Shown piece by piece: positions 34,364 through 47,310 of a DNA stretch of 64,000 nt (position 1 is its first letter; every line of letters begins with the position of its first letter). The DNA lies in contig JARDYH010000033.1 of assembly GCA_029215795.1 (NCBI GenBank), forward strand, positions 62,001 through 126,000. Direction: 5' to 3'. The notes beneath the pieces were generated by a model. The model saw only the letters and a list, made by a program, of their open reading frames with translations, did not search any database and was not told the DNA's origin. Source of the DNA: Anniella stebbinsi (taxonomy: Eukaryota > Chordata > Lepidosauria > Squamata > Anniellidae). The position numbers and the translations under genes were made by a program.

Positions 34364-36587
34364 CTAGTCTACCCCTTGACTTCCCCTTCCCTCTATACTT
34401 CCCCTTCTTCCCCTAGACTTCCACGTCTCCCCTAGACTTCCCCTTCTTCCCCAAGACTTCCCCTACACTTCCCCTTCCCTCTATACTTCCCCTTCTTCCC
34501 TAGACTTCCCCTAGATTTCCCCTTCTTCCCCTAGACTTCCCCTTCCCTCTATACTTCCCCTTCTTCCCCTAGAGTTCCCCTTCTTCTCCTAGATTTCCCC
34601 TTCTTCCCCTAGACTTCCCCTTTCCTCTATACTTCCCCTTCTTCCCCTAGACTTCCCCTAGACTTCCCCTTCTTCCCCTAGACTTCCCCTTTTTCCCCTA
34701 GACTTCCCCTTCCCTCTATACTTCCTCTTCTTCCCCTAGATTTCCCCTTCTTCCCCTAGACTTCCCCTTCTTCCCCTAGACTTCCCGTAGACTTCCCCTT
34801 CCCTCTATACCTTCCCTTCTTCCCCTTCTTCCCCTAGACTTCCCCTTCTACCCCTAGACTTCCCCTTGACTTCCCCTTCCCTCTATACTTCCCCTTCTTC
34901 CCCTAGACTTTCTCTTCCCTCTATACTTCCCCTTCTTCCCCTAGACTTCCCCTTCTTCCCCTAGACTTCCCCTTCCCTCTATACTTCCCCTTCTTCCCCT
35001 AGACTTCCCCTTCTTCCCTGAGACTTCCCCTTCTTCCCCTATACTTCCCCTTCCCTCTATACTTCCCCTTCTTCCCCTAGACTTCCCCTAGACTTCCCCT
35101 TCCCGCTATACTTTTCCTTCTTCCCCTAGACTTCCCCTTCTTCCCCTAGACTTCCCCTTCCATCTATACTTCCCCTTCTTCCCCTAGACTTCTCCTAGAC
35201 TTCCCCTTCTTCCCCTAGACTTCCCCTTCTTCCCCTAGACTTCCCGTAGACTTCCCCTTCCCTCTATACTTTCCCTTCTTCCCCTAGACTTCCCCAAGAC
35301 TCCCCCTTCTTCCCCGAGACTTCCCCTAGACTTCCCCTTCCCTCTATACTTCCCCTTCTTCCATTAGACTTCCCCTTCCCTCTATACTTCCCCTGCTTCC
35401 CCTAGACTTCCCCTAGACTTCTCCTTCTTCCCCTTAACTTCCCCTAGACTTCCCTTCCCTCTATACTTCCCCTTCTTCCCCTAGACTTCCCCTAGACTTC
35501 CCCTTCCCTCTCTACTTCCCCTTCTTCCCCTAGACTTCCCCTTCTTCCCCTAGACTTCCCCTTCTTCCCCTAGACTTCCCCTTCCCTCTATACTTCCCCT
35601 TCTTCCATTAGACTTCCCCTTCCCTCTATACTTCCCCTGCTTCCCCTAGACTTCCCCTAGACTTCCCCTTCTTCCCCTAGACTTCCCCTAGACTTCCCCT
35701 TCCCTCTATACTTCCCCTTCTTCCCCTAGACTTCCCCTTCCCTCTATACTTCCCCTTCTTCCCCTAAACTTCCCCTTCTTCCCCTAGACTTCCTCTTCTT
35801 CCCCTAGACTTCCCTTTCCCTCTATACTTCCCCTTCTTCCCCTAGACTTCCCCTTCTTCCCTTAGACTTCCCCTTCTTCCCCTATACTTCCCCTTCCCTC
35901 TATACTTCCCCTTCTTCCCCTAGACTTCCCCTAGACGTCCCCTTCTTCCCCTAGACTTCCCCTAGACTTCCCCTTCCCTCTATACTTCCCCTTCTTTCCC
36001 TAGACTTCCCCTTCCCTCTATACTTCCCCTTCTTCCCCTAGACTTCCCCTTCTTCCCCTAGACTTCCTCTTCTTCCCCTAGACTTCCCCTTCCCTCTATA
36101 CTTCCCCTTCTTCCCCTAGACTTCCCCTTCTTCCCTTAGACTTCCCCTTCTTCCCCTATACTTCCCCTTCCCTCTGTACTTCCCCTTCTTCCCCTAGACT
36201 TCCCCTAGACTTCCCCTTCCCTCTATACTTCCCCTTCTTCCCCTAGACTTCCCCTAGACTTCCCCTTCCCTCTATACTGCCCCTTCTTCCCCTAGACTTC
36301 CCCTAGACTTCCCCTTTCCTCTGTACTTCCCCTTCTTCCCCTAGACTTCCACTAGACTTCCCCTTCCCTCTATACTTTCCCTTCTTCCCCTAGACTTCCC
36401 CTAGACTTCCCCTTCTTCCCCTAGACTTCCCCTAGACTTCCCCTTCCCTCTATACTTCCCCTTCTTCCATTAGACTTCCCCTTCCCTCTATACTTCCCCT
36501 TCTTCCTCTAGATTTCCCCTAGACTTCCCCTTCTTCTCCTAGACTTCCCCTAGACTTCCCCTTCCCTCTATACTTCCCCTTCTTCCC
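34364..36587. repeat. 2,224-bp unit 2
   Basis: Exactly 2,224 bp between markers. Private variants include CCCCTTGACTT near 34863, where the other units have CCCCTGGACTT, and CCCCGAGAC near 35312. It has CCATTAGAC at the site that reads CCATAAGAC in units 1 and 3. Confidence 0.85.
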
Positions 36588-38838
36588 CTAGTCTACCCCT
36601 TGACTTCCCCTTCCCTCTATACTTCCCCTTCTTCCCCTAGACTTCCACGTCTCCCCTAGACTTCCCCTTCTTCCCCAAGACTTCCCCTACACTTCCCCTT
36701 CGCTCTATACTTCCCCTTCTTCCCTAGACTTCCCCTAGATTTCCCCTTCTTCCCCTAGACTTCCCCTTCCCTCTATACTTCCCCTTCTTCCCCTAGAGTT
36801 CCCCTTCTTCTCCTAGATTTCCCCTTCTTCCCCTAGACTTCCCCTTTCCTCTATACTTCCCCTTCTTCCCCTAGACTTCCCCTAGACTTCCCCTTCTTCC
36901 CCTAGACTTCTCCTTTTTCCCCTAGACTTCCCCTTCCCTCTATACTTCCTCTTCTTCCCCTAGATTTCCCCTTCTTCCCCTAGACTTCCCCTTCTTCCCC
37001 TAGACTTCCCGTAGACTTCCCCTTCCCTCTATACCTTCCCTTCTTCCCCTTCTTCCCCTAGACTTCCCCTTCTACCCCTAGACTTCCCCTGGACTTCCCC
37101 TTCCCTCTATACTTCCCCTTCTTCCCCTAGACTTTCTCTTCCCTCTATACTTCCCCTTCTTCCCCTAGACTTCCCCTTCTTCCCCTAGACTTCCCCTTCC
37201 CTCTATACTTCCCCTTCTTCCCCTAGACTTCCCCTTCTTCCCTGAGACTTCCCCTTCTTCCCCTATACTTCCCCTTCCCTCTATACTTCCCCTTCTTCCC
37301 CTAGACTTCCCCTAGACTTCCCCTTCCCGCTATACTTTTCCTTCTTCCCCTAGACTTCCCCTTCTTCCCCTAGACTTCCCCTTCCATCTATACTTCCCCT
37401 TCTTCCCCTAGACTTCCCCTTCTTCCCTGAGACTTCCCCTTCTTCCCCTATACTTCCCCTTCCCTCTATACTTCCCCTTCTTCCCCTAGACTTCCCCTAG
37501 ACTTCCCCTTCCCTCTATACTTTCCCTTCTTCCCCTAGACTTCCCCAAGACTCCCCCTTCTTCCCCTAGACTTCCCCTAGACTTCCCCTTCCCTCTATAC
37601 TTCCCCTTCTTCCATTAGACTTCCCCTTCCCTCTATACTTCCCCTGCTTCCCCTAGACTTCCCCTAGACTTCTCCTTCTTCCCCTTAACTTCCCCTAGAC
37701 TTCCCTTCCCTCTATACTTCCCCTTCTTCCCCTAGACTTCCCCTAGACTTCCCCTTCCCTCTCTACTTCCCCTTCTTCCCCTAGACTTCCCCTTCTTCCC
37801 CTAGACTTCCCCTTCTTCCCCTAGACTTCCCCTTCCCTCTATACTTCCCCTTCTTCCATAAGACTTCCCCTTCCCTCTATACTTCCCCTGCTTCCCCTAG
37901 ACTTCCCCTAGACTTCCCCTTCTTCCCCTAGACTTCCCCTAGACTTCCCCTTCCCTCTATACTTCCCCTTCTTCCCCTAGACTTCCCCTTCCCTCTATAC
38001 TTCCCCTTCTTCCCCTAAACTTCCCCTTCTTCCCCTAGACTTCCTCTTCTTCCCCTAGACTTCCCCTTCCCTCTATACTTCCCCTTCTTCCCCTAGACTT
38101 CCCCTTCTTCCCTTAGACTTCCCCTTCTTCCCCTATACTTCCCCTTCCCTCTATACTTCCCCTTCTTCCCCTAGACTTCCCCTAGACGTCCCCTTCTTCC
38201 CCTAGACTTCCCCTAGACTTCCCCTTCCCTCTATACTTCCCCTTCTTTCCCTAGACTTCCCCTTCCCTCTATACTTCCCCTTCTTCCCCTAGACTTCCCC
38301 TTCTTCCCCTAGACTTCCTCTTCTTCCCCTAGACTTCCCCTTCCCTCTATACTTCCCCTTCTTCCCCTAGACTTCCCCTTCTTCCCTTAGACTTCCCCTT
38401 CTTCCCCTATACTTCCCCTTCCCTCTGTACTTCCCCTTCTTCCCCTAGACTTCCCCTAGACTTCCCCTTCCCTCTATACTTCCCCTTCTTCCCCTAGACT
38501 TCCCCTAGACTTCCCCTTCCCTCTATACTGCCCCTTCTTCCCCTAGACTTCCCCTAGACTTCCCCTTTCCTCTGTACTTCCCCTTCTTCCCCTAGACTTC
38601 CACTAGACTTCCCCTTCCCTCTATACTTTCCCTTCTTCCCCTAGACTTCCCCTAGACTTCCCCTTCTTCCCCTAGACTTCCCCTAGACTTCCCCTTCCCT
38701 CTATACTTCCCCTTCTTCCATTAGACTTCCCCTTCCCTCTATACTTCCCCTTCTTCCTCTAGATTTCCCCTAGACTTCCCCTTCTTCTCCTAGACTTCCC
38801 CTAGACTTCCCCTTCCCTCTATACTTCCCCTTCTTCCC
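36588..38838. repeat. 2,251-bp unit 3 with a local module swap
   Basis: This unit is 27 bp longer. Near 37410-37510 the usual TCTCCTAGAC and CCCGTAGAC modules are replaced by a second copy of the CCTGAGAC segment: CCTGA at 37241 and again at 37426, 185 bp apart. It carries CGCTC at 36701 (shared with 41176) and CCATA at 37856 (shared with unit 1). Confidence 0.83.
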
Positions 38839-41062
38839 CTAGTCTACCCCTTGACTTCCCCTTCCCTCTATACTTCCCCTTCTTCCCCTAGACTTCCACG
38901 TCTCCCCTAGACTTCCCCTTCTTCCCCAAGACTTCCCCTACACTTCCCCTTCCCTCTATACTTCCCCTTCTTCCCTAGACTTCCCCTAGATTTCCCCTTC
39001 TTCCCCTAGACTTCCCCTTCCCTCTATACTTCCCCTTCTTCCCCTAGAGTTCCCCTTCTTCTCCTAGATTTCCCCTTCTTCCCCTAGACTTCCCCTTTCC
39101 TCTATACTTCCCCTTCTTCCCCTAGACTTCCCCTAGACTTCCCCTTCTTCCCCTAGACTTCCCCTTTTTCCCCTAGACTTCCCCTTCCCTCTATACTTCC
39201 TCTTCTTCCCCTAGATTTCCCCTTCTTCCCCTAGATTTCCCCTTCTTCCCCTAGTCTTCCCGTAGACTTCCCCTTCCCTCTATACCTTCCCTTCTTCCCC
39301 TTCTTCCCCTAGACTTCCCCTTCTACCCCTAGACTTCCCCTGGACTTCCCCTTCCCTCTATACTTCCCCTTCTTCCCCTAGACTTTCTCTTCCCTCTATA
39401 CTTCCCCTTCTTCCCCTAGACTTCCCCTTCTTCCCCTAGACTTCCCCTTCCCTCTATACTTCCCCTTCTTCCCCTAGACTTCCCCTTCTTCCCTGAGACT
39501 TCCCCTTCTTCCCCTATACTTCCCCTTCCCTCTATACTTCCCCTTCTTCCCCTAGACTTCCCCTAGACTTCCCCTTCCCGCTATACTTTTCCTTCTTCCC
39601 CTAGACTTCCCCTTCTTCCCCTAGACTTCCCCTTCCATCTATACTTCCCCTTCTTCCCCTAGACTTCTCCTAGACTTCCCCTTCTTCCCCTAGACTTCCC
39701 CTTCTTCCCCTAGACTTCCCGTAGACTTCCCCTTCCCTCTATACTTTCCCTTCTTCCCCTAGACTTCCCCAAGACTCCCCCTTCTTCCCCTAGACTTCCC
39801 CTAGACTTCCCCTTCCCTCTATACTTCCCCTTCTTCCATTAGACTTCCCCTTCCCTCTATACTTCCCCTGCTTCCCCTAGACTTCCCCTAGACTTCTCCT
39901 TCTTCCCCTTAACTTCCCCTAGACTTCCCTTCCCTCTATACTTCCCCTTCTTCCCCTAGACTTCCCCTAGACTTCCCCTTCCCTCTCTACTTCCCCTTCT
40001 TCCCCTAGACTTCCCCTTCTTCCCCTAGACTTCCCCTTCTTCCCCTAGACTTCCCCTTCCCTCTATACTTCCCCTTCTTCCATTAGACTTCCCCTTCCCT
40101 CTATACTTCCCCTGCTTCCCCTAGACTACCCCTAGACTTCCCCTTCTTCCCCTAGACTTCCCCTAGACTTCCCCTTCCCTCTATACTTCCCCTTCTTCCC
40201 CTAGACTTCCCCTTCCCTCTATACTTCCCCTTCTTCCCCTAAACTTCCCCTTCTTCCCCTAGACTTCCTCTTCTTCCCCTAGACTTCCCCTTCCCTCTAT
40301 ACTTCCCCTTCTTCCCCTAGACTTCCCCTTCTTCCCTTAGACTTCCCCTTCTTCCCCTATACTTCCCCTTCCCTCTATACTTCCCCTTCTTCCCCTAGAC
40401 TTCCCCTAGACGTCCCCTTCTTCCCCTAGACTTCCCCTAGACTTCCCCTTCCCTCTATACTTCCCCTTCTTTCCCTAGACTTCCCCTTCCCTCTATACTT
40501 CCCCTTCTTCCCCTAGACTTCCCCTTCTTCCCCTAGACTTCCTCTTCTTCCCCTAGACTTCCCCTTCCCTCTATACTTCCCCTTCTTCCCCTAGACTTCC
40601 CCTTCTTCCCTTAGACTTCCCCTTCTTCCCCTATACTTCCCCTTCCCTCTGTACTTCCCCTTCTTCCCCTAGACTTCCCCTAGACTTCCCCTTCCCTCTA
40701 TACTTCCCCTTCTTCCCCTAGACTTCCCCTAGACTTCCCCTTCCCTCTATACTGCCCCTTCTTCCCCTAGACTTCCCCTAGACTTCCCCTTTCCTCTGTA
40801 CTTCCCCTTCTTCCCCTAGACTTCCACTAGACTTCCCCTTCCCTCTATACTTTCCCTTCTTCCCCTAGACTTCCCCTAGACTTCCCCTTCTTCCCCTAGA
40901 CTTCCCCTAGACTTCCCCTTCCCTCTATACTTCCCCTTCTTCCATTAGACTTCCCCTTCCCTCTATACTTCCCCTTCTTCCTCTAGATTTCCCCTAGACT
41001 TCCCCTTCTTCTCCTAGACTTCCCCTAGACTTCCCCTTCCCTCTATACTTCCCCTTCTTCCC
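38839..41062. repeat. 2,224-bp unit 4
   Basis: Standard length. Private variants near 39231-39260: two successive CTAGATTT tails, and CTAGTCTTCCCG where other units have CTAGACTTCCCG. It has CCATTAGAC and lacks the CGCTC variant. Confidence 0.85.
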
Positions 41063-43735
41063 CTAGTCTACCCCTTGACTTCCCCTTCCCTCTATACTTC
41101 CCCTTCTTCCCCTAGACTTCCACGTCTCCCCTAGACTTCCCCTTCTTCCCCAAGACTTCCCCTACACTTCCCCTTCGCTCTATACTTCCCCTTCTTCCCT
41201 AGACTTCCCCTAGATTTCCCATTCTTCCCCTAGACTTCCCCTTCCCTCTATACTTCCCCTTCTTCCCCTAGAGTTCCCCTTCTTCTCCTAGATTTCCCCT
41301 TCTTCCCCTAGACTTCCCCTTTCCTCTATACTTCCCCTTCTTCCCCTAGACTTCCCCTAGACTTCCCCTTCTTCCCCTAGACTTCCCCTTTTTCCCCTAG
41401 ACTTCCCCTTCCCTCTATACTTCCTCTTCTTCCCCTAGATTTCCCCTTCTTCCCCTAGACTTCCCCTTCTTCCCCTAGACTTCCCGTAGACTTCCCCTTC
41501 CCTCTATACCTTCCCTTCTTCCCCTTCTTCCCCTAGACTTCCCCTTCTACCCCTAGACTTCCCCTGGACTTCCCCTTCCCTCTATACTTCCCCTTCTTCC
41601 CCTAGACTTTCTCTTCCCTCTATACTTCCCCTTCTTCCCCTAGACTTCCCCTTCTTCCCCTAGACTTCCCCTTCCCTCTATACTTCCCCTTCTTCCCCTA
41701 GACTTCCCCTAGACTTCCCTTCCCTCTATACTTCCCCTTCTTCCCCTAGACTTCCCCTAGACTTCCCCTTCCCTCTCTACTTCCCCTTCTTCCCCTAGAC
41801 TTCCCCTTCTTCCCCTAGACTTCCCCTTCTTCCCCTAGACTTCCCCTTTCCCTCTATACTTCCCCTTCTTCCATTAGACTTCCCCTTCCCTCTATACTTC
41901 CCCTGCTTCCCCTAGACTTCCCCTAGACTTCCCCTTCTTCCCATAGACTTCCCGTAGACTTCCCCTTCCCTCTATACTTCCCCTTCTTCCCCTAGACTTC
42001 CCCTTCCCTCTATACTTCCCCTTCTTCCCCTAGACTTCCCCTTCTTCCCCTAGACTTCCTCTTCTTCCCCTAGACTTCCGCTTCCCTCTATACTTCCCCT
42101 TCTTCCCCTAGACTTCCCCTTCTTCCCTTAGACTTCCCCTTCTTCCCCTATACTTCCCCTTCCCTCTATACTTCCCCTTCTTCCCCTAGACTTCCCCTAG
42201 ACTTCCCCTTCCCGCTATACTTTTCCTTCTTCCCCTAGACTTCCCCTTCTTCCCCTAGACTTCCCCTTCCATCTATACTTCCCCTTCTTCCCCTAGACTT
42301 CTCCTAGACTTCCCCTTCTTCCCCTAGACTTCCCCTTCTTCCCCTAGACTTCCCGTAGACTTCCCCTTCCCTCTATACTTTCCCTTCTTCCCCTAGACTT
42401 CCCCAAGACTCCCCCTTCTTCCCCTAGACTTCCCCTAGACTTCCCCTTCCCTCTATACTTCCCCTTCTTCCATTAGACTTCCCCTTCCCTCTATACTTCC
42501 CCTGCTTCCCCTAGACTTCCCCTAGACTTCTCCTTCTTCCCCTTAACTTCCCAAGACTTCCCTTCCCTCTATACTTCCCCTTCTTCCCCTAGACTTCCCC
42601 TAGACTTCCCCTTCCCTCTCAACATCCCCTTCTTCCCCTAGACTTCCCCTTCTTCCCCTAGACTTCCCCTTCTTCCCCTAGACTTCCCCTTCCCTCTATA
42701 CTTCCCCTTCTTCCATTAGACTTCCCCTTCCCTCTATACTTCCCCTGCTTCCCCTAGACTTCCCCTAGACTTCCCCTTCTTCCCCTAGACTTCCCCTAGA
42801 CTTCCCCTTCCCTCTATACTTCCCCTTCTTCCCCTAGACTTCCCCTTCCCTCTATACTTCCCCTTCTTCCCCTAAACTTCCCCTTCTTCCCCTAGACTTC
42901 CTCTTCTTCCCCTAGACTTCCCCTTCCCTCTATACTTCCCCTTCTTCCCCTAGACTTCCCCTTCTTCCCTTAGACTTCCCCTTCTTCCCCTATACTTCCC
43001 CTTCCCTCTATACTTCCCCTTCTTCCCCTAGACTTCCCCTAGACTTCCCCTTCTTCCCCTAGACTTCCCCTAGACTTCCCCTTCCCTCTATACTTCCCCT
43101 TCTTTCCCTAGACTTCCCCTTCCCTCTATACTTCCCCTTCTTCCCCTATACTTCCCCTTCTTCCCCTAGACTTCCTCTTCTTCCCCTAGACTTCCCCTTC
43201 CCTCTATACTTCCCCTTCTTCCCCTAGACTTCCCCTTCTTCCTTTAGACTTCCCCTTCTTCCCCTATACTTCCCCTTCCCTCTGTAATACCCCTTCTTCC
43301 CCTAGACTTCCCCTAGACTTCCCCTTCCCTCTATACTTCCCCTTCTTCCCCTAGATTTCCCCTTCTTCCCTTAGACTTCCCCTTCTTCCCCTATACTTCC
43401 CCTTCCCTCTGTACTTCCCCTTCTTCCCCTAGACTTCCCCTAGACTTCCCCTTCCTGCTATACTTCCCCTTCTTCCCCTAGACTTCTCCTAGACTTCCCC
43501 TTCATCCCCTAGATTTCCCCTTCTTCCCCTAGACTTCCCGTAGACTTCCCCTTCCCTCTATACTTTCCCTTCTTCCCCTAGACTTCCCCTAGACTTCCCC
43601 TTCTTCCCCTAGACTTCCCCTAGACTTCCCCTTCCCTCTATACTTCCCCTTATTCCATTAGACTTCCCCTTCCCTCTATACTTCCCCTGCTTCCCCTAGA
43701 CTTCCCCTAGACTTCCCCTTCTTCCCCTAGACTTC
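41045..43735. repeat. About 2.7-kb block, first of an adjacent pair
   Basis: Begins with the fifth CTAGTCTACCCC (41063) and ATACCTT (41506). It leaves the 2,224-bp order at about 41705, then reaches CTCAACAT at 42618 and CTGTAATA at 43282. The same order follows at 43842-46523. It joins the 2.2-kb family to the 5.4-kb family. Near 42550 it reads CTTAACTTCCCAAGAC, one base shorter than the partner. Confidence 0.78.
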
Positions 43736-43841
43736 CCCTTCCCTCTATACTTCCCCTTCTTCCCCTAGACTTCCCCTTCTTCCCCTAGACTTCCCCTTCC
43801 TTCTATACTTCCCCTTCTTCCCCTAGACTTCCCCTTCCCTC

Positions 43842-46523
43842 TATACTTCCCCTTCTTCCCCTAGTCTACCCCTTGACTTCCCCTTCCCTCTATACTTCCC
43901 CTTCTTCCCCTAGACTTCCACGTCTCCCCTAGACTTCCCCTTCTTCCCCAAGACTTCCCCTACACTTCCCCTTCGCTCTATACTTCCCCTTCTTCCCTAG
44001 ACTTCCCCTAGATTTCCCCTTCTTCCCCTAGACTTCCCCTTCCCTCTATACTTCCCCTTCTTCCCCTAGAGTTCCCCTTCTTCTCCTAGATTTCCCCTTC
44101 TTCCCCTAGACTTCCCCTTTCCTCTATACTTCCCCTTCTTCCCCTAGACTTCCCCTAGACTTCCCCTTCTTCCCCTAGACTTCCCCTTTTTCCCCTAGAC
44201 TTCCCCTTCCCTCTATACTTCCTCTTCTTCCCCTAGATTTCCCCTTCTTCCCCTAGACTTCCCCTTCTTCCCCTAGACTTCCCGTAGACTTCCCCTTCCC
44301 TCTATACCTTCCCTTCTTCCCCTTCTTCCCCTAGACTTCCCCTTCTACCCCTAGACTTCCCCTGGACTTCCCCTTCCCTCTATACTTCCCCTTCTTCCCC
44401 TAGACTTTCTCTTCCCTCTATACTTCCCCTTCTTCCCCTAGACTTCCCCTTCTTCCCCTAGACTTCCCCTTCCCTCTATACTTCCCCTTCTTCCCCTAGA
44501 CTTCCCCTAGACTTCCCTTCCCTCTATACTTCCCCTTCTTCCCCTAGACTTCCCCTTCCCTCTCTACTTCCCCTTCTTCCCCTAGACTTCCCCTTCTTCC
44601 CCTAGACTTCCCCTTCTTCCCCTAGACTTCCCCTTTCCCTCTATACTTCCCCTTCTTCCATTAGACTTCCCCTTCCCTCTATACTTCCCCTGCTTCCCCT
44701 AGACTTCCCCTAGACTTCCCCTTCTTCCCATAGACTTCCCGTAGACTTCCCCTTCCCTCTATACTTCCCCTTCTTCCCCTAGACTTCCCCTTCCCTCTAT
44801 ACTTCCCCTTCTTCCCCTAGACTTCCCCTTCTTCCCCTAGACTTCCTCTTCTTCCCCTAGACTTCCGCTTCCCTCTATACTTCCCCTTCTTCCCCTAGAC
44901 TTCCCCTTCTTCCCTTAGACTTCCCCTTCTTCCCCTATACTTCCCCTTCCCTCTATACTTCCCCTTCTTCCCCTAGACTTCCCCTAGACTTCCCCTTCCC
45001 GCTATACTTTTCCTTCTTCCCCTAGACTTCCCCTTCTTCCCCTAGACTTCCCCTTCCATCTATACTTCCCCTTCTTCCCCTAGACTTCTCCTAGACTTCC
45101 CCTTCTTCCCCTAGACTTCCCCTTCTTCCCCTAGACTTCCCGTAGACTTCCCCTTCCCTCTATACTTTCCCTTCTTCCCCTAGACTTCCCCAAGACTCCC
45201 CCTTCTTCCCCTAGACTTCCCCTAGACTTCCCCTTCCCTCTATACTTCCCCTTCTTCCATTAGACTTCCCCTTCCCTCTATACTTCCCCTGCTTCCCCTA
45301 GACTTCCCCTAGACTTCTCCTTCTTCCCCTTAACTTCCCCTAGACTTCCCTTCCCTCTATACTTCCCCTTCTTCCCCTAGACTTCCCCTAGACTTCCCCT
45401 TCCCTCTCAACATCCCCTTCTTCCCCTAGACTTCCCCTTCTTCCCCTAGACTTCCCCTTCTTCCCCTAGACTTCCCCTTCCCTCTATACTTCCCCTTCTT
45501 CCATTAGACTTCCCCTTCCCTCTATACTTCCCCTGCTTCCCCTAGACTTCCCCTAGACTTCCCCTTCTTCCCCTAGACTTCCCCTAGACTTCCCCTTCCC
45601 TCTATACTTCCCCTTCTTCCCCTAGACTTCCCCTTCCCTCTATACTTCCCCTTCTTCCCCTAAACTTCCCCTTCTTCCCCTAGACTTCCTCTTCTTCCCC
45701 TAGACTTCCCCTTCCCTCTATACTTCCCCTTCTTCCCCTAGACTTCCCCTTCTTCCCTTAGACTTCCCCTTCTTCCCCTATACTTCCCCTTCCCTCTATA
45801 CTTCCCCTTCTTCCCCTAGACTTCCCCTAGACTTCCCCTTCTTCCCCTAGACTTCCCCTAGACTTCCCCTTCCCTCTATACTTCCCCTTCTTTCCCTAGA
45901 CTTCCCCTTCCCTCTATACTTCCCCTTCTTCCCCTATACTTCCCCTTCTTCCCCTAGACTTCCTCTTCTTCCCCTAGACTTCCCCTTCCCTCTATACTTC
46001 CCCTTCTTCCCCTAGACTTCCCCTTCTTCCTTTAGACTTCCCCTTCTTCCCCTATACTTCCCCTTCCCTCTGTAATACCCCTTCTTCCCCTAGACTTCCC
46101 CTAGACTTCCCCTTCCCTCTATACTTCCCCTTCTTCCCCTAGATTTCCCCTTCTTCCCTTAGACTTCCCCTTCTTCCCCTATACTTCCCCTTCCCTCTGT
46201 ACTTCCCCTTCTTCCCCTAGACTTCCCCTAGACTTCCCCTTCCCGCTATACTTCCCCTTCTTCCCCTAGACTTCTCCTAGACTTCCCCTTCATCCCCTAG
46301 ACTTCCCCTTCTTCCCCTAGACTTCCCGTAGACTTCCCCTTCCCTCTATAGTTTCCCTTCTTCCCCTAGACTTCCCCTAGACTTCCCCTTCTTCCCCTAG
46401 ACTTCCCCTAGACTTCCCCTTCCCTCTATACTTCCCCTTATTCCATTAGACTTCCCCTTCCCTCTATACTTCCCCTGCTTCCCCTAGACTTCCCCTAGAC
46501 TTCCCCTTCTTCCCCTAGACTTC
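43842..46523. repeat. About 2.7-kb block, second of the pair
   Basis: CTAGTCTACCCC 43861 and ATACCTT 44304 lie 2,798 bp after their partners; CTCAACAT 45406 and CTGTAATA 46070 lie 2,788 bp after theirs. The change of 10 is an 11-bp module A missing near 44540 and one extra base near 45330. The block then runs on as an ordinary type II unit (CCTCCTT 46632, CATTCT 47591, 78-bp insertion at about 47286-47363). A private variant TATAGTTTCCC occurs near 46347. Confidence 0.78.
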
Positions 46524-47310
46524 CCCTAGACTTCCCCTTCCTTCTATACTTCCCCTTCTTCCCCTAGACTTCCCCTTCCCTCTATACTTCCCCTTCTTCC
46601 CCTAGACTTCCCCTTCTTCCCCTAGACTTCCCCTCCTTCCCCTAGACTTCCCCTTCTTCCCCTAGACTTCCCCTTCTTCCCCTAGACTTCCCCTTCTTCC
46701 CCTAGACTTCCCCTAGACTTCCCCTTGCCTCTATACTTCACCTTCTTCCCCTAGACTTTCTCTTCCCTCTATACTTCCCCTTCTTCCCCTAGACTTCCCC
46801 TTCTTCCCCTAGATTTCCCCTTCTTCCCTTAGACTTCCCCTTCTTCCCCTATACTTCCCCTTCCCTCTATACTTCCCCTTCTTCCCCTAGACTTCCCCTA
46901 GACTTCCCCTTCCCGCTATACTTCCCCTTCTTCCCCTAGACTTCTCCTAGACTTCCCCTTCTTCCCCTAGACTTCCCCTTCTTCTCCTAGACTTCCCGTA
47001 GACTTCCCCTTCCCTCTATACTTTCCCTTCTTCCCCTAGACTTCCCCTAGACTTCCCCTTCTTCCCCTAGACTTCCCCTAGACTTCCCCTTCCCTCTATA
47101 CTTCCCCTTATTCCATTAGACTTCCCCTTCCCTCTATACTTCCCCTGCTTCCCCTAGACTTCCCCTAGACTTCCCCTTCCTTCTATACTTCCCCTTCTTC
47201 CCCTGGACTTCCCCTTCCCTCTATACTTCCCCTTCTTCCCCTAGACTTCCCCTTCTTCCCCTAGACTTCCTCTTCTTCCCCTGGACTTCCCCTTCCCTCT
47301 ATACTTCCCC

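Larger units (their letters stand above)
32094..41705. repeat. Tandem array of a 2,224-bp higher-order unit, about 4.3 copies
   Basis: CTAGTCTACCCC recurs at 32140, 34364, 36588, 38839 and 41063 with spacings 2224, 2224, 2251 and 2224. ATACCTT follows each at exactly 443 bp. CCTGAGAC (32793, 35017, 37241, 39492) and ACTGCCCC (34052, 36276, 38527, 40751) keep the same spacing. The unit includes the CTTAACTT and CTAAAC variants of the 5.4-kb family, and a CTCTCTAC variant where that family has CTCAACAT. It is therefore a shortened derivative of the same satellite, not a new one. The left join is near 32094 and the right join near 41705. Confidence 0.9.
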
